This document shows, piece by piece, positions 40,694 through 49,216 of a DNA stretch of 64,000 bases. The notes beneath the pieces were generated by a model. That model made no database searches. It was given only the letters and a program-made list of their open reading frames with translations, and had not been told where the DNA came from. A program made the position numbers and the translations under genes. Each line of letters begins with the position of its first letter. Positions within the stretch are counted from its first letter, which is position 1. The stretch spans positions 1 to 64,000 of the forward strand of contig NZ_JAQZAO010000003.1 of NCBI RefSeq assembly GCF_028737315.1. The letters run 5' to 3'. Source of the stretch: Actinomycetospora lemnae (GTDB lineage Bacteria; Actinomycetota; Actinomycetes; Mycobacteriales; Pseudonocardiaceae).

Positions 40694-41209
40694 GTGCAGT
40701 TCGGTCGGTACTTCGAGGAGTTCGAGGTCGGCGCCACGTACAAGCACTGGCCGGGCAAGACGGTCACCGAGTACGACGACCACCTCTTCTGCCTCATCAC
40801 GATGAACCACCACCCGCTGCACCTCGACTCCCACTACGCCGAGGGCACCCAGCAGGGGCGCAACGTCGTCGTCGGCAACTACGTCTACTCGCTGCTGCTC
40901 GGGATGTCGGTGGCCGACGTGTCGGGCAAGGCCATCGCGAACCTCGAGGTCGAGTCGCTGCGCCACGTCAAGCCGGTGTTCCACGGCGACACGATCTACG
41001 GCGAGTCGACGGTGCTCGACAAGAAGGAGTCGTCGTCGAAGAACGACCGCGGCGTCGTCCAGGTCGAGACGATCGGCTACAACCAGGACGGCGTCGTGGT
41101 GTGCATCTACCGCCGCAAGGTGATGGTGCCCAAGCGCCCGGCGTCCGAGGGCACCGACGAGGCCGTGGAGGCGGAGCAGCCCCGCCGCCCGGTCCCGCAG
41201 CGCGACTAG
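40694..41209 (+). CDS. MaoC-like hot-dog dehydratase/hydratase
   Basis: This is a single hot-dog domain protein of the MaoC group (171 residues). [20 protein letters not shown] and [17 protein letters not shown] contain the hydratase 2 region with the catalytic Asp and His; [16 protein letters not shown] follows. It resembles the MaoC protein encoded with CitE and FadE19 in mycobacterial leucine/C5 acyl-CoA clusters. GTG 40694 has AGGAGG at 7 nt. It is separated from the CoA lyase and acyl-CoA dehydrogenase by two unrelated genes and ends in a CTAG overlap with the convergent Nudix gene. Confidence 0.87.
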   Translation: MQFGRYFEEFEVGATYKHWPGKTVTEYDDHLFCLITMNHHPLHLDSHYAEGTQQGRNVVVGNYVYSLLLGMSVADVSGKAIANLEVESLRHVKPVFHGDTIYGESTVLDKKESSSKNDRGVVQVETIGYNQDGVVVCIYRRKVMVPKRPASEGTDEAVEAEQPRRPVPQRD

Positions 41210-41679
41210 CGGGGCAGGCAGTCCCACCCGCGCAGCGCGGCGGTGAGCCCGGTGACGAGCTCACCGGCCGCGTCGAGGGCGGCGTAGGCGGCGGCGTCGA
41301 CGAAGCGGGCGTCGGCGGCGTCGTCACCCGCGCGCGGCTCCGTCGCCGGGTCGGACGCGTCGGAGAGCCGGCAGCGGAAGTCGTGGATGACGAACGTCCG
41401 CCCGTCCGGCGCGGGCCGGCGCACGTGCCCGACCTCCTCGCCGACGACGACGTCGAGCCCGGTCTCCTCGGCGACCTCGCGCGCCGTGGCGGCGACCGTC
41501 GTCTCGCCCGGGTCGACCTTCCCGCCGGGCAGCGACCAGCGTCCGGCCTCGGGATCGTGGCCCCGGCGCACGAGCAGCAGGCGGCCCCGCGCGTCGGTGA
41601 CGATGCCCCCGACGCACACCACGTCACCCGCCACACCACGCGACGCGCCGAGCGCCACCTGGGGATCACGCATCGTCAC
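41206..41679 (-). CDS. Nudix hydrolase
   Basis: This small Nudix pyrophosphohydrolase (157 residues) has an intact Nudix box, [20 protein letters not shown] followed by ETGL (GX5EX7REUXEEXGU). [20 protein letters not shown] is the first strand region. The substrate may be a damaged dNTP or a nucleotide-sugar type compound; the sequence does not tell. GTG 41679 has TAGGGT 8 nt upstream (leaderless); ATG 41673 is in frame. Its stop overlaps that of the MaoC gene. Confidence 0.9.
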   Translation of the reverse strand: MTMRDPQVALGASRGVAGDVVCVGGIVTDARGRLLLVRRGHDPEAGRWSLPGGKVDPGETTVAATAREVAEETGLDVVVGEEVGHVRRPAPDGRTFVIHDFRCRLSDASDPATEPRAGDDAADARFVDAAAYAALDAAGELVTGLTAALRGWDCLPR

Positions 41680-41687
41680 ACGAGATC

Positions 41688-41693
41688 ACCCTA
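41688..41693 (-). promoter_or_regulatory. -10 element of a likely leaderless nudix transcript
   Basis: TAGGGT on the minus strand is followed after 8 nt by GTG 41679. Confidence 0.5.
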
Positions 41694-41775
41694 GTATCAC
41701 CCGTGGCCGGATGTCCGTCACGGCCCGGACGACCCATACTGCCCACGACCACGGCGACGACCGCGAGGGATCCTG

Positions 41776-41934
41776 GTGAACGCGAGAAAGATCGGCATCT
41801 TCGTGGGCGTCGCGTTCCTGCTCTTCTTCGTGATCTCCCAGCCCCAGGGCTCGGCGGATCTGGTGCTCAGCATCCTGACGATCCTGGGCGACGCGGCGGC
41901 TGCAGTGGTGGAATTCATCCAGGCGCTGTTCTAG
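41776..41934 (+). CDS. Small membrane protein (52 residues)
   Basis: GTG 41776 has GAGGG 6 nt upstream and opens a 52-residue frame starting MNARKIGIFVGVAFLLFFVI, a membrane segment, then SQPQGSADLVLSILTILGDA and a hydrophobic end. A second, amphipathic or membrane helix is likely. It lies 15 nt before the PH-domain gene and is probably in its operon. I do not recognise a named family, though similar small proteins accompany bacterial PH-domain genes in actinobacteria. Confidence 0.7.
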   Translation: MNARKIGIFVGVAFLLFFVISQPQGSADLVLSILTILGDAAAAVVEFIQALF

Positions 41935-41949
41935 GTCCGGAGGTCCGAC

Positions 41950-42501
41950 GTGCTGGCACCCCGCGAGGTCGACGAGTACGTCCTGCCCACCGAGCGGCGG
42001 GTGATCCGCTTCCGCCGGCACTGGGCGGTCATCGTCGGCGAGGTGCTGCAGGCCGTCGTCCTGTTCGTCCTGCTCGCGCTCGGCGCGGCGTTCCTCCCGC
42101 AGAACGTCGTGCTGGACAACCTGTTCTGGTACGGCGCGCTGCTCGTGCTGCTCAAGACCAGCTACAAGGTCAGCGAGTGGTGGGTCGAGAAGGTGGTCGT
42201 CACCGACAAGCGCGTCATGCTCACCAAGGGGATCTTCACCCACCAGGTCGGCATGATGCCGCTGACCAAGGTCACCGACCTGACGTTCGAGCGCAGCCTC
42301 AACGGCCGCCTGCTCGGCTACGGGACGATGGTCATCGAGTCGGCCGGTCAGATCCAGGCGCTCAACCGCATCGACTTCCTGCCCGACCCCGAAGAGGTCT
42401 ACGAGGCCATCTCCGAGCTGGTGTTCGGCGACAAGCGCCAGACCCGCTCGTACACGCTGCCGGGGTCCGGGTTCGGCGGCGCGCGGGGACGGCGGCGCTG
42501 A
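41950..42501 (+). CDS. PH domain-containing membrane protein
   Basis: This is a bacterial PH-domain protein (bPH2/YdbS-like; 183 residues). An N-terminal PTERRVIRFRRHWAVIVGEV leads into two membrane segments (LQAVVLFVLLALGAAFL and LFWYGALLVLLKTSY). The PH-like domain follows with VVVTDKRVMLTKGIFTHQVG, PLTKVTDLTFERSLNGRLLG and GTMVIESAGQ, the classical pattern of this family. GTG 41950 has GGAGG 7 nt upstream. Function is unknown; the family is thought to bind lipids or membrane proteins. Confidence 0.87.
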   Translation: MLAPREVDEYVLPTERRVIRFRRHWAVIVGEVLQAVVLFVLLALGAAFLPQNVVLDNLFWYGALLVLLKTSYKVSEWWVEKVVVTDKRVMLTKGIFTHQVGMMPLTKVTDLTFERSLNGRLLGYGTMVIESAGQIQALNRIDFLPDPEEVYEAISELVFGDKRQTRSYTLPGSGFGGARGRRR

Positions 42502-42513
42502 GGCCCGGCCGGT

Positions 42514-42519
42514 GATACT
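42514..42519 (+). promoter_or_regulatory. -10 element of a likely leaderless PHP-gene transcript
   Basis: GATACT is followed after 6 nt by GTG 42526. Confidence 0.4.
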
Positions 42520-42525
42520 GGCCGG

Positions 42526-43383
42526 GTGATCGACCTCCACACCCACTCCGCGGTCTCCGACGGCACCGACTCGCCGACCGAGCTCGTCGCCACGGCCGTG
42601 GCCGCCGGCGTCACCGTGCTCGCGCTGACCGACCACGACACGACGGCGGGCTGGGACGAGGCCACCCGGGCGCGTCCTGCGGAGCTCACGCTCGTGCGTG
42701 GTGCGGAGTTCTCCACCGAGAGCCCCGACGGGCGGGGCGGGACGGTCACCGCGCACGTGCTGGGCTACCTCTTCGACCCCGCCGCCCCCGAGATCCTCGC
42801 CGAGCAGGAGCGGCTGCGGGCCTCGCGGCGCGAGCGGGTGCGGGCGATGGGGGAGCGGATGGCCGCGGGCGGGCTCCCCGTCGACGGCGAGGCGCTGCTG
42901 GCCCGCCTACCCGCCGACGCGCCCGCCGGGCGCCCGCACCTCGGGCAGGCGCTCGTCGAGGCCGGCGTGGTGGGGTCGGTGTCCGAGGCGTTCGAGCACA
43001 TCCTGCGCAAGGACGGCCCGTACTACGTCGAGAAGGAGGACACGCCGATCGCGCGGGCGATCGCGATGATCGTGGCCGCCGGTGGCGTGCCGGTCTTCGC
43101 GCACCCCTTCGCCCGGCGGCGCGGTCCGGTGGTCGAGGCGTCGGTGCTGGCGGACCTGGCGCGCGAGGGTCTCGTGGGCATCGAGGTCGACCACCCCGAC
43201 CACGACGCGGACGACCGCGCGGCGCTGCACGAGGTCGCGGCGGCCGAGGGCCTGTTGGTCACGGGCTCGAGCGACTACCACGGCACCAACAAGTCCACCC
43301 CGATCGCCGCGGAGACCACCGCGCGGGACCAGTTCGAGGCCCTCGCGGCGCGCGCGACGGGGGCCGAGGTGCTCGCGGGCTGA
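42526..43383 (+). CDS. PHP domain phosphoesterase (YciV/RNase AM type)
   Basis: This is a PHP-superfamily metal-dependent phosphoesterase (285 residues) of the TrpH/YciV group, whose characterised members hydrolyse 3',5'-nucleoside bisphosphates and short RNA. The metal motifs are DLHTHSAVSDGT, ALTDHDTTAGW, GAEFSTE, FAHPFARR and SSDYHGTNK. RPHLGQALVEAGVVGSVSEA is the inserted helical region. All ligands appear intact. It starts with a leaderless-type GTG at 42526. Confidence 0.9.
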   Translation: MIDLHTHSAVSDGTDSPTELVATAVAAGVTVLALTDHDTTAGWDEATRARPAELTLVRGAEFSTESPDGRGGTVTAHVLGYLFDPAAPEILAEQERLRASRRERVRAMGERMAAGGLPVDGEALLARLPADAPAGRPHLGQALVEAGVVGSVSEAFEHILRKDGPYYVEKEDTPIARAIAMIVAAGGVPVFAHPFARRRGPVVEASVLADLAREGLVGIEVDHPDHDADDRAALHEVAAAEGLLVTGSSDYHGTNKSTPIAAETTARDQFEALAARATGAEVLAG

Positions 43384-43386
43384 GGA

Positions 43387-43410
43387 CGCGGAGCGCAGCG
43401 GAACCGGACC
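43387..43410 (+). repeat. Diverged copy of the 31-bp dispersed repeat
   Basis: CGCGGAGCGCAGCGGAACCG resembles the core of copies A and B (GACGGAGCGGAGCGGAGCTC). It starts right after the PHP gene stop. Confidence 0.3.
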
Positions 43411-43433
43411 ACGGACGCTCTCCCGGCGCCGCC

Positions 43434-43439
43434 TAGGGT
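43434..43439 (+). promoter_or_regulatory. -10 element of a likely leaderless RecB-like gene
   Basis: TAGGGT is followed after 7 nt by ATG 43447. Confidence 0.5.
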
Positions 43440-43446
43440 GGAGGCG

Positions 43447-44301
43447 ATGAGCATGCAGCTGGGTCTGGACGGCATGCCCGCCCGCCTGGTCCGCGTGACC
43501 CCGTCGCGCCTGGCCACCTGGCAGGACTGCCGGCGCCGCTACCGCCTGACCTACCTCGACCGCCCCGCGCCGCCGCGGGGCGGGCCGCGGGCGGCGAGCA
43601 CGCTCGGCGCCGTGGTGCACAACGCGCTGCACGCCGTCTTCGGCGAGCGCCCCGCCCGGCGCAGCGCCGCCCGCGCGGCCCTGGAGGTGGACCGGCACTG
43701 GTCGTCGGAGGGTTTCCGCGACGACGCCCAGGCCGCCGAGTACCGCGAGCGCGCCCGGACGTGGGTCGGCGACTACGTCGAGCGCCACGGCGTCGTCGAC
43801 GCGCCGGAGCCGGTGGGCGAGGTCGTCGGGCTCGAGCGGTGGCTGTCCGCGCCCGTCGGGGCGATGGTCGCCGAGGGTCGCGCCGACCGTCTCGACGACC
43901 GCGACGGCGAGGTCGTCGTCGTCGACTACAAGACCGGCCGCCGGGTGCCCGACGCCGCCGACGCCGCGGGCTCGCCGGCCCTCGCGCTCTACGTCCTCGC
44001 CGCGCGCCGCACGCTGCGCCGCCCGTGCCGCCGGGTCGAGCTGCACCACCTGCCGAGCGGGACGATCGCCGCCGCCGACCACGACGAGGCCTCGCTCGCC
44101 GCCCACCGCGAGCGGGCCGAGGCCGGCGCCACCGCGCTCGGTGCGGCCGCCGACGTGCTCGAGGAGGACCCGCGCCGCGCCGAGGAGCTCTTCCCCCCGC
44201 TGCCCGGGCCCCGCTGCGGCGCCTGCGAGGTCCGGCGGCACTGCCCGGAGGGACGCGCCGCCGCGCCCGCGGAGCCGGCCTGGTCGGGGCTCGCGCCGTG
44301 A
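43447..44301 (+). CDS. RecB-family PD-(D/E)XK nuclease with Fe-S cluster cysteines
   Basis: This is a single-domain Cas4/AddB-like nuclease (284 residues). An N-terminal Cys28 in TPSRLATWQDCRRRYRLTYL and a C-terminal CGACEVRRHC together give the four cysteines of a 4Fe-4S clasp. The nuclease core is GRADRLDDRDGEVVVVDYKT (D...D-x-K) with LGAVVHNALHAVF as the conserved N-terminal helix. No helicase and no CRISPR locus are nearby, so it is probably a DNA repair exonuclease rather than a Cas protein. A membrane protein gene overlaps its end. Confidence 0.88.
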   Translation: MSMQLGLDGMPARLVRVTPSRLATWQDCRRRYRLTYLDRPAPPRGGPRAASTLGAVVHNALHAVFGERPARRSAARAALEVDRHWSSEGFRDDAQAAEYRERARTWVGDYVERHGVVDAPEPVGEVVGLERWLSAPVGAMVAEGRADRLDDRDGEVVVVDYKTGRRVPDAADAAGSPALALYVLAARRTLRRPCRRVELHHLPSGTIAAADHDEASLAAHRERAEAGATALGAAADVLEEDPRRAEELFPPLPGPRCGACEVRRHCPEGRAAAPAEPAWSGLAP

Positions 44302-44885
44302 GCGCCGCCGAGCCGGACCCGGGACGCCCGGACGGGCCGGAGACGCAGCCGACGCCACCGCGGCCGTGGAGCGGGGGCGAGGCGCCGATCCCGCCCCGCG
44401 GGGGCGCACCTGGCGGTCCCGGCGCCCGCGGTGCCCCCGGCGTGACCGCCACCGGCTCCTGGCGCCCGACCTCCACCGAGCGCTGGACCTCGCCCGCCGG
44501 CGTGCCCCGCGCGGCGACCCGCCGGGAGCGGGCGCGCGCCGTCGGCCGGCCCACCCCGCCCTCGGGCCTGTCGACCGGGGCGATCGCGCGCACCGGACGC
44601 CCCGACCGCCTCGCCGGCACCCGCCGCCGCCTCGTGGCCCTGGCACGCGTGCTCGCGGGCGGGCTCGTGGTGCTCGCGGTGGTCGTCGTCGCCGCGCCGT
44701 GGCTCCTCGGCGGGCCCGGGCCGGGCGTGGACACCGTGGCCGCGCACCTGTTCGGCGCGGTCGTCGCGGTCGGCGCGACCGCGATCGCCGCGCACCGCCG
44801 CACCTCCTCCGGGGTGGCGGTGCTCGCCGCCGCGTCGGTGCCGGTGATCCTCTTCCTGCTGCTCGCGATCAGCTGGTGGGCCTGA
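44298..44885 (+). CDS. Membrane protein with a long polar N-terminus
   Basis: Function is not recognised (195 residues). The first 115 residues are Pro/Gly/Arg-rich and probably disordered. Three hydrophobic segments follow: LVVLAVVVVAAPWLL, HLFGAVVAVGATAIAA and LAAASVPVILFLLLAISWW. GTG 44298 overlaps the nuclease stop (GTGA), implying co-translation. It ends 8 nt from the convergent hydrolase gene. Confidence 0.65.
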   Translation: MSAAEPDPGRPDGPETQPTPPRPWSGGEAPIPPRGGAPGGPGARGAPGVTATGSWRPTSTERWTSPAGVPRAATRRERARAVGRPTPPSGLSTGAIARTGRPDRLAGTRRRLVALARVLAGGLVVLAVVVVAAPWLLGGPGPGVDTVAAHLFGAVVAVGATAIAAHRRTSSGVAVLAAASVPVILFLLLAISWWA

Positions 44886-44893
44886 GCGGCCCG

Positions 44894-45934
44894 TCAGCCC
44901 AGCAGGTCGTCGCGCAGCCAGGTGCGCCACGTCGGGACGAGGACGTCGAGCAGGGCCGTCGGGTTCTCGACGTTCGGCGCGTGCGCGGCGTGGGGCACGG
45001 CGGCGAACTCGGCCTCGAGGCGGTCGGCCATGGTGCGCTGCATGCTCACCGGCCAGGCGTCGTCGTCGATCCCGCAGACGATGAGGCACGGCACGCGGCG
45101 GGCCCGGACGGCGGCGACGAGCTCGGCGGTGCGGTCGGGCTCGGCGCGCAGCGCGTCGCCCATACCGAGCAGCCCGGTCACCGTGGAGCGGCGCAGGCGC
45201 TCGCGCAGCAGGGCGACGACCTGCGGGTCCTTCGACGACCACTCCCCGGACGCGTCGCGCAGCGCGATGACGTCCTCGATGCCCCGGCGGCGCAGGATCG
45301 GCTCGAGCACGTCGAGGTTCGTCCGCCGTTGGCCCATGGGCAGCTCGCCGGGCCCGGAGTCCATGAGCGTCAGCCCGCGCACCGCCGCCCCGGCCAGCAC
45401 CGCGGCGCGGGCGACGAGCCCGCCGAACGAGTGCCCGAGCAGCAGGACCCGGCGGCCGGCGGCGACCTCGTCGGCGACGATCCCGGCGATCACCGGCCCG
45501 AGCCGGTCCGGCTGGTACTCGCTCTCGGCGGCCGGGCCGGGCGACTCGTACTGGCCGGGCAGGTCGAGCGCGAGCACCCCGATGCCGCCCGCGGCGACGG
45601 CGTCGATGAGCGGCGCGAAGTCCTCCTTCGAGCCGGAGTAGCCGGGCAGCAGCAGCGCCGTGGCGGGCCGGCCCTCGATCGCGGCCGCCGCGTCGGGCTC
45701 GGCCCGCAGCGCCGCGAGGGGACCGAGCGACGACGGGACCGTGACCCGGCGCGCACCGTGGGGGTGGCGCTGGGCCCGGCCCCGGCCCACCGGGAGCGCG
45801 GGCGTGGCGTCGGGCGGGCCGGCCGGCACGCCGGTGGCCTCACGAGCCACCGCACCGTCCAGCCCGTCGTCCGCCGTGTCGTCCGCCGTGCCGTCCGACG
45901 GCGCGGCGGTGCCGGGGTGATCGGGGCGGCCCAC
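44894..45934 (-). CDS. Alpha/beta hydrolase
   Basis: This is an alpha/beta hydrolase-fold protein (346 residues). The nucleophile elbow is GHSFGG, the oxyanion region LLPGYSGSKEDF, the acid is in CGIDDDAWP, and the catalytic His is in AAHAPNVENP. The N-terminal 65 residues are a polar extension, so the true start may be later; GTG 45934 has a CAGACT hexamer 7 nt upstream but no Shine-Dalgarno. The substrate is unknown. It follows the beta-propeller gene on the same strand with a 63-nt gap. Confidence 0.82.
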   Translation of the reverse strand: MGRPDHPGTAAPSDGTADDTADDGLDGAVAREATGVPAGPPDATPALPVGRGRAQRHPHGARRVTVPSSLGPLAALRAEPDAAAAIEGRPATALLLPGYSGSKEDFAPLIDAVAAGGIGVLALDLPGQYESPGPAAESEYQPDRLGPVIAGIVADEVAAGRRVLLLGHSFGGLVARAAVLAGAAVRGLTLMDSGPGELPMGQRRTNLDVLEPILRRRGIEDVIALRDASGEWSSKDPQVVALLRERLRRSTVTGLLGMGDALRAEPDRTAELVAAVRARRVPCLIVCGIDDDAWPVSMQRTMADRLEAEFAAVPHAAHAPNVENPTALLDVLVPTWRTWLRDDLLG

Positions 45935-45997
45935 CTCGGGGAGTCTGCCGCATGACAGGCCCGGAAGGGCCGTGACGTGGTGCGGGCGGCGGTGCGG

Positions 45998-47344
45998 TCA
46001 GCCCGGCGGGCGCAGGGCGACGACGGTCGATCCGCGCAGCTCGACCACGGTGGTGCCGGTGGCGGCGACGGCCACCGGGGCGGTCGGGTCCCCGCCCCGG
46101 GCGACCGGGACGACCGGGCCGCGGGGGGTGCCCGTCGCGGCGTCGACGACGGCGAGGCCGTCGGGCACCGGGACGAGCGCCACGGCCGCGGGCGCGCTGC
46201 CCGGCCACGCCGCGCCCGCCCCGAGCGTGCCGGGCAGGGTCCAGCGGGGCCGCAGGTCGCCCGCGTCCAGCCCGACGGTGGCGGTGCCCGTCCACCACAG
46301 CAGGACCGGGCCGACGGGCCGGACGGTCGCCGCGAGGTCGGTCGGGTCGGTCGTGGGGCCGGCCGCCGTGCCGAGGGGGTACACGGTCTCGGGGATCAGC
46401 GTCTCGGCGTCGGCCGAGGTGCCGACCACGTGCAGCGTGCCGTCCGGCGCCGCCCACGCGGCGCGCTGGTCGGTCAGCGCGACGAGCCGCGCGCCGCGCA
46501 CCCCGAGGGGGGTGCTGGAGCGCTCCTCGGGCTTCTCCGAGCTCTGCGGGTCGGCGTCGACGACGGTCAGCCGGTCGCTGTCCTCGCCGGGGCAGCGCTG
46601 GACCATGCCGACGGTGCCGCCGCCGACGGCGATCGAGCCGTTGGTGCACTCCGCGCGCGGCTGGGCGTCGGGCGGCTGCACGGGCGTCGCGACGCGGCCG
46701 ACCTCGGTGGTCAGCACGAGGTCGGAGCGCCAGGTCTCGACGTGGTCCGCGCCGGTGCCGGTGACGTGGTCGCGGTCGGCGAGCAGGCGGGTGCCCTCGC
46801 GCAGGTCGGCGTTGCGGGCGGGGCCGCGGGTGCCGGTGTCGGGCTCGAGGGCGGCGACGTCGGAGCACCACGTGCCCAGCGGCCCGTCGGTGCGGAACAC
46901 CGCCAGGACGTCGCCGAACCCGGTGCCGACGGTGCACGGCGCCTCGGGCCGGCTGTAGCGCCACGCCTCGCGGCCGGTGACCGGGTCGTGGCCGACGACG
47001 CCGTCCGGGCCCGCGGTGACCACGGCCGGGCCGACCGCGAGCGGCGCCGGCGTGGCCGGGCTCGCGGCCCGCCACACCTCGCCCAGGGCGGTCGGCACGG
47101 GGCCGTCCGCGCCGGGCTGCAGCGGCGGCGACGCCGGGGTGAGCTCGGTGTCCGCCGCGTCACCGGACGCCAGCACCAGCAGTGTGCCGACGACGGCCGC
47201 CACCACCAGGAACGCGACGGCGACGAGGTCGCCGCGGCTGCGCCGCTCCGGGCGCGGCAGCCGGGACGGGCGCGGGGACCCGTCCCTCGACCGGTCGCCC
47301 GGGTCGGCGGACCCGGGCGTGCGGGCCGACGTCGGCGAGCTCAC
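45998..47344 (-). CDS. Membrane-anchored PQQ-like beta-propeller protein (Rv3212-like)
   Basis: This protein (448 residues) has a cytoplasmic basic N-terminus, one membrane segment (LVAVAFLVVAAVVGTLLVLA, about residues 40-60) and a large extracytoplasmic domain with propeller-blade signatures such as VVGHDPVTGREAWRYSRP, VAALEPDTGTRGPA and LAVVDAATGTPRG. Several cysteines could form disulfides. In M. tuberculosis the homolog Rv3212 also follows rhlE. Function is unknown, possibly in envelope assembly. The start lies 12 nt after the rhlE stop. Confidence 0.8.
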   Translation of the reverse strand: MSSPTSARTPGSADPGDRSRDGSPRPSRLPRPERRSRGDLVAVAFLVVAAVVGTLLVLASGDAADTELTPASPPLQPGADGPVPTALGEVWRAASPATPAPLAVGPAVVTAGPDGVVGHDPVTGREAWRYSRPEAPCTVGTGFGDVLAVFRTDGPLGTWCSDVAALEPDTGTRGPARNADLREGTRLLADRDHVTGTGADHVETWRSDLVLTTEVGRVATPVQPPDAQPRAECTNGSIAVGGGTVGMVQRCPGEDSDRLTVVDADPQSSEKPEERSSTPLGVRGARLVALTDQRAAWAAPDGTLHVVGTSADAETLIPETVYPLGTAAGPTTDPTDLAATVRPVGPVLLWWTGTATVGLDAGDLRPRWTLPGTLGAGAAWPGSAPAAVALVPVPDGLAVVDAATGTPRGPVVPVARGGDPTAPVAVAATGTTVVELRGSTVVALRPPG

Positions 47345-47356
47345 CGGCGCGTGGCC

Positions 47357-49216
47357 CTACTCGGTCGTGGACGCCGCGGGTGCGGCCTCGGCGGGCGCGG
47401 TGCCCGCGCCGTCGGACCCGTCCGGCGAGGCACCGTTCGCGCCGGACCGGGAACCCGATCCGCGGCCGCCCCGACGGCGGCGACGGCGTCGGCCGCCCTC
47501 GCCCGAGCCCTCGCCCGAGCCCTCGCCCGAGCCCTCGGTCAGGGTCTCGGTCGAGCCCCCGTCCGCGTCACTGGTGGCTTCCTCGTGCCGCTCGGTGTCG
47601 GCGTCGGTGCCGGTCTCCGTGCCCTCGGCGCCGTCACCGGAGACGACCTCGCCGGCGCGGCGGCGGGTGCGCGAGCGCGTCCGGCGCGGACGCCGCCGGC
47701 CCTCGTCCTCGCCGGACTCCTCACCGGCCTCGGCGTCACCCTCGCGACCGCCGGAACGGCCGTCGCGCGACCGGCCCCGGCCGCGCCCGCCGCTCTCGCG
47801 GGTCTCGCGGCGCGGGCCGTCCTCGGCCTCCTCCTCCGCGGGGCGGCGGCGCCGGGCCACGCGCCCGCCCGAGCCCTCGGGGATGCCGAGGTCGGCGTAG
47901 AGGTGCGGCGAGCTGGAGTACGTCTCCGGCGGCTCCGGGGCACCGAGCCCCAGGTCGTCGGAGATCATCTTCCACTTGGGCAGGTCGTCCCAGTCGACGA
48001 GCGTGATGGCGATGCCCGTCTTGCCCGCGCGGCCGGTGCGCCCGATGCGGTGGATGTAGGTCTTGGCGTCGTCGGGGCACTGGTAGTTGACGACGTGCGT
48101 GACGCCGGTGACGTCGATGCCGCGGGCGGCGACGTCGGTGCAGACCAGGACGTCGATGCGGCCCTCGCGGAACGCGCGCAGCGCGTGCTCGCGGGCGCCC
48201 TGGCCCAGGTCGCCGTGCACGGCGCCGACGGCGAAGCCGCGCTCGGCGAGCTCCTCGGACACCTTGCTCGCGGTGCGCTTGGTGCGGGTGAACACCATGG
48301 TCGGCCCGCGGTCGGTGGCCTGGAGGGTCCGCGCCAGTATCTCGACCTTGTCCAGGGCGTGGGCGCGGTAGACGAACTGCTGGGTCTTCTCGCCGATGGC
48401 GCTGGCGTCGACCTGCTCGGCGCGGATGTGCGTCGGCTGCGTGAGGAACGTGCGGGCCAGCGTGATGATCGGCCCGGGCATCGTCGCCGAGAACAGCATC
48501 GTCTGGCGCTTCTCGGGCAGCATGCCGAGGATGCGCTCGACGTCGGGCAGGAAGCCCAGGTCGAGCATCTCGTCGGCCTCGTCGAGCACCAGGCCGCTGA
48601 CCTTGGCCAGCACCAGGTGGCCCTGCTGGGCGAGGTCGAGCAGGCGCCCCGGGGTGCCGACGACGAACTCGACACCGCGCTGCAGGGCGGCGATCTGCTG
48701 CTCGTACGGGCGCCCGCCGTAGATCGACACCACGCGGGTGCCGAGGCCCTGGGAGGCGGTCTCGATGTCCTTGGCGACCTGCACGCACAGCTCGCGGGTG
48801 GGGACGACGATCAGCGCGCGCGGCGTGCCGTCGTCGGTGGGGCGGCCCAGGCGCTGCAGCAGCGGGACGCCGAAGCCGAGGGTCTTGCCGGTGCCGGTGC
48901 GCGCCTGGCCGATGACGTCCTCGCCGGCGAGGGCCAGCGGCAGCGTCAGCTCCTGGATGGCGAAGGTGCGCTCGATGCCGACCTTCGCGAGGGCCTCGAC
49001 GATCGTGGGGTCGACGCCCAGCTCGGCGAAGGTGGGGGCGTCCTCGGTGACGGGGGCGCGGGCCTGCAGCGGCGCGGCGACCGGCTCGTCGTCGGGAGGA
49101 CCGGAGTCGGAACGGGGGTCGGTGGTGACGGTGGTCAGGGGTCTGCCTCTCTCGCGTCGTGCGCGCGAGGCGGGCCGGCTGGCTCGACCACGTCCGGGGT
49201 CGGCGACGGTGCGCAC
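47357..49216 (-). CDS. rhlE: DEAD-box RNA helicase RhlE with long charged C-terminal tail
   Basis: This is an ATP-dependent RNA helicase. Motifs in order: Q-motif (FAIQ), GQARTGTGKT, PTRELC, GTPGR, DEAD (VLDEADEM), SAT (LFSATMPG), then VFTRTKRTASK, HGDLGQ, DVAARGIDV and HRIGRTGRAG. The C-terminal third is Arg/Gly/Glu-rich, ending in GEGSGEGSGEG repeats coded by 12-bp tandem repeats near 47496-47537. The start is unresolved: GTG 49216 is the first standard start near the domain, while a CTG at 49138 has GAGAGAGG at 7 nt and would give a more typical N-terminus. Confidence 0.88.
   Translation of the reverse strand: MRTVADPGRGRASRPASRARRERGRPLTTVTTDPRSDSGPPDDEPVAAPLQARAPVTEDAPTFAELGVDPTIVEALAKVGIERTFAIQELTLPLALAGEDVIGQARTGTGKTLGFGVPLLQRLGRPTDDGTPRALIVVPTRELCVQVAKDIETASQGLGTRVVSIYGGRPYEQQIAALQRGVEFVVGTPGRLLDLAQQGHLVLAKVSGLVLDEADEMLDLGFLPDVERILGMLPEKRQTMLFSATMPGPIITLARTFLTQPTHIRAEQVDASAIGEKTQQFVYRAHALDKVEILARTLQATDRGPTMVFTRTKRTASKVSEELAERGFAVGAVHGDLGQGAREHALRAFREGRIDVLVCTDVAARGIDVTGVTHVVNYQCPDDAKTYIHRIGRTGRAGKTGIAITLVDWDDLPKWKMISDDLGLGAPEPPETYSSSPHLYADLGIPEGSGGRVARRRRPAEEEAEDGPRRETRESGGRGRGRSRDGRSGGREGDAEAGEESGEDEGRRRPRRTRSRTRRRAGEVVSGDGAEGTETGTDADTERHEEATSDADGGSTETLTEGSGEGSGEGSGEGGRRRRRRRGGRGSGSRSGANGASPDGSDGAGTAPAEAAPAASTTE

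Noticed and set aside
43447-44301. Cas4-like nuclease as a sign of a CRISPR-Cas locus
   Set aside because: No repeat-spacer array and no other cas gene is near; single RecB-like nucleases of this type are common in actinobacteria.
47496-47537. 12-bp repeats near the end of rhlE as a regulatory repeat
   Set aside because: They are in frame and encode the low-complexity GEGS tail of the helicase, so coding explains them.
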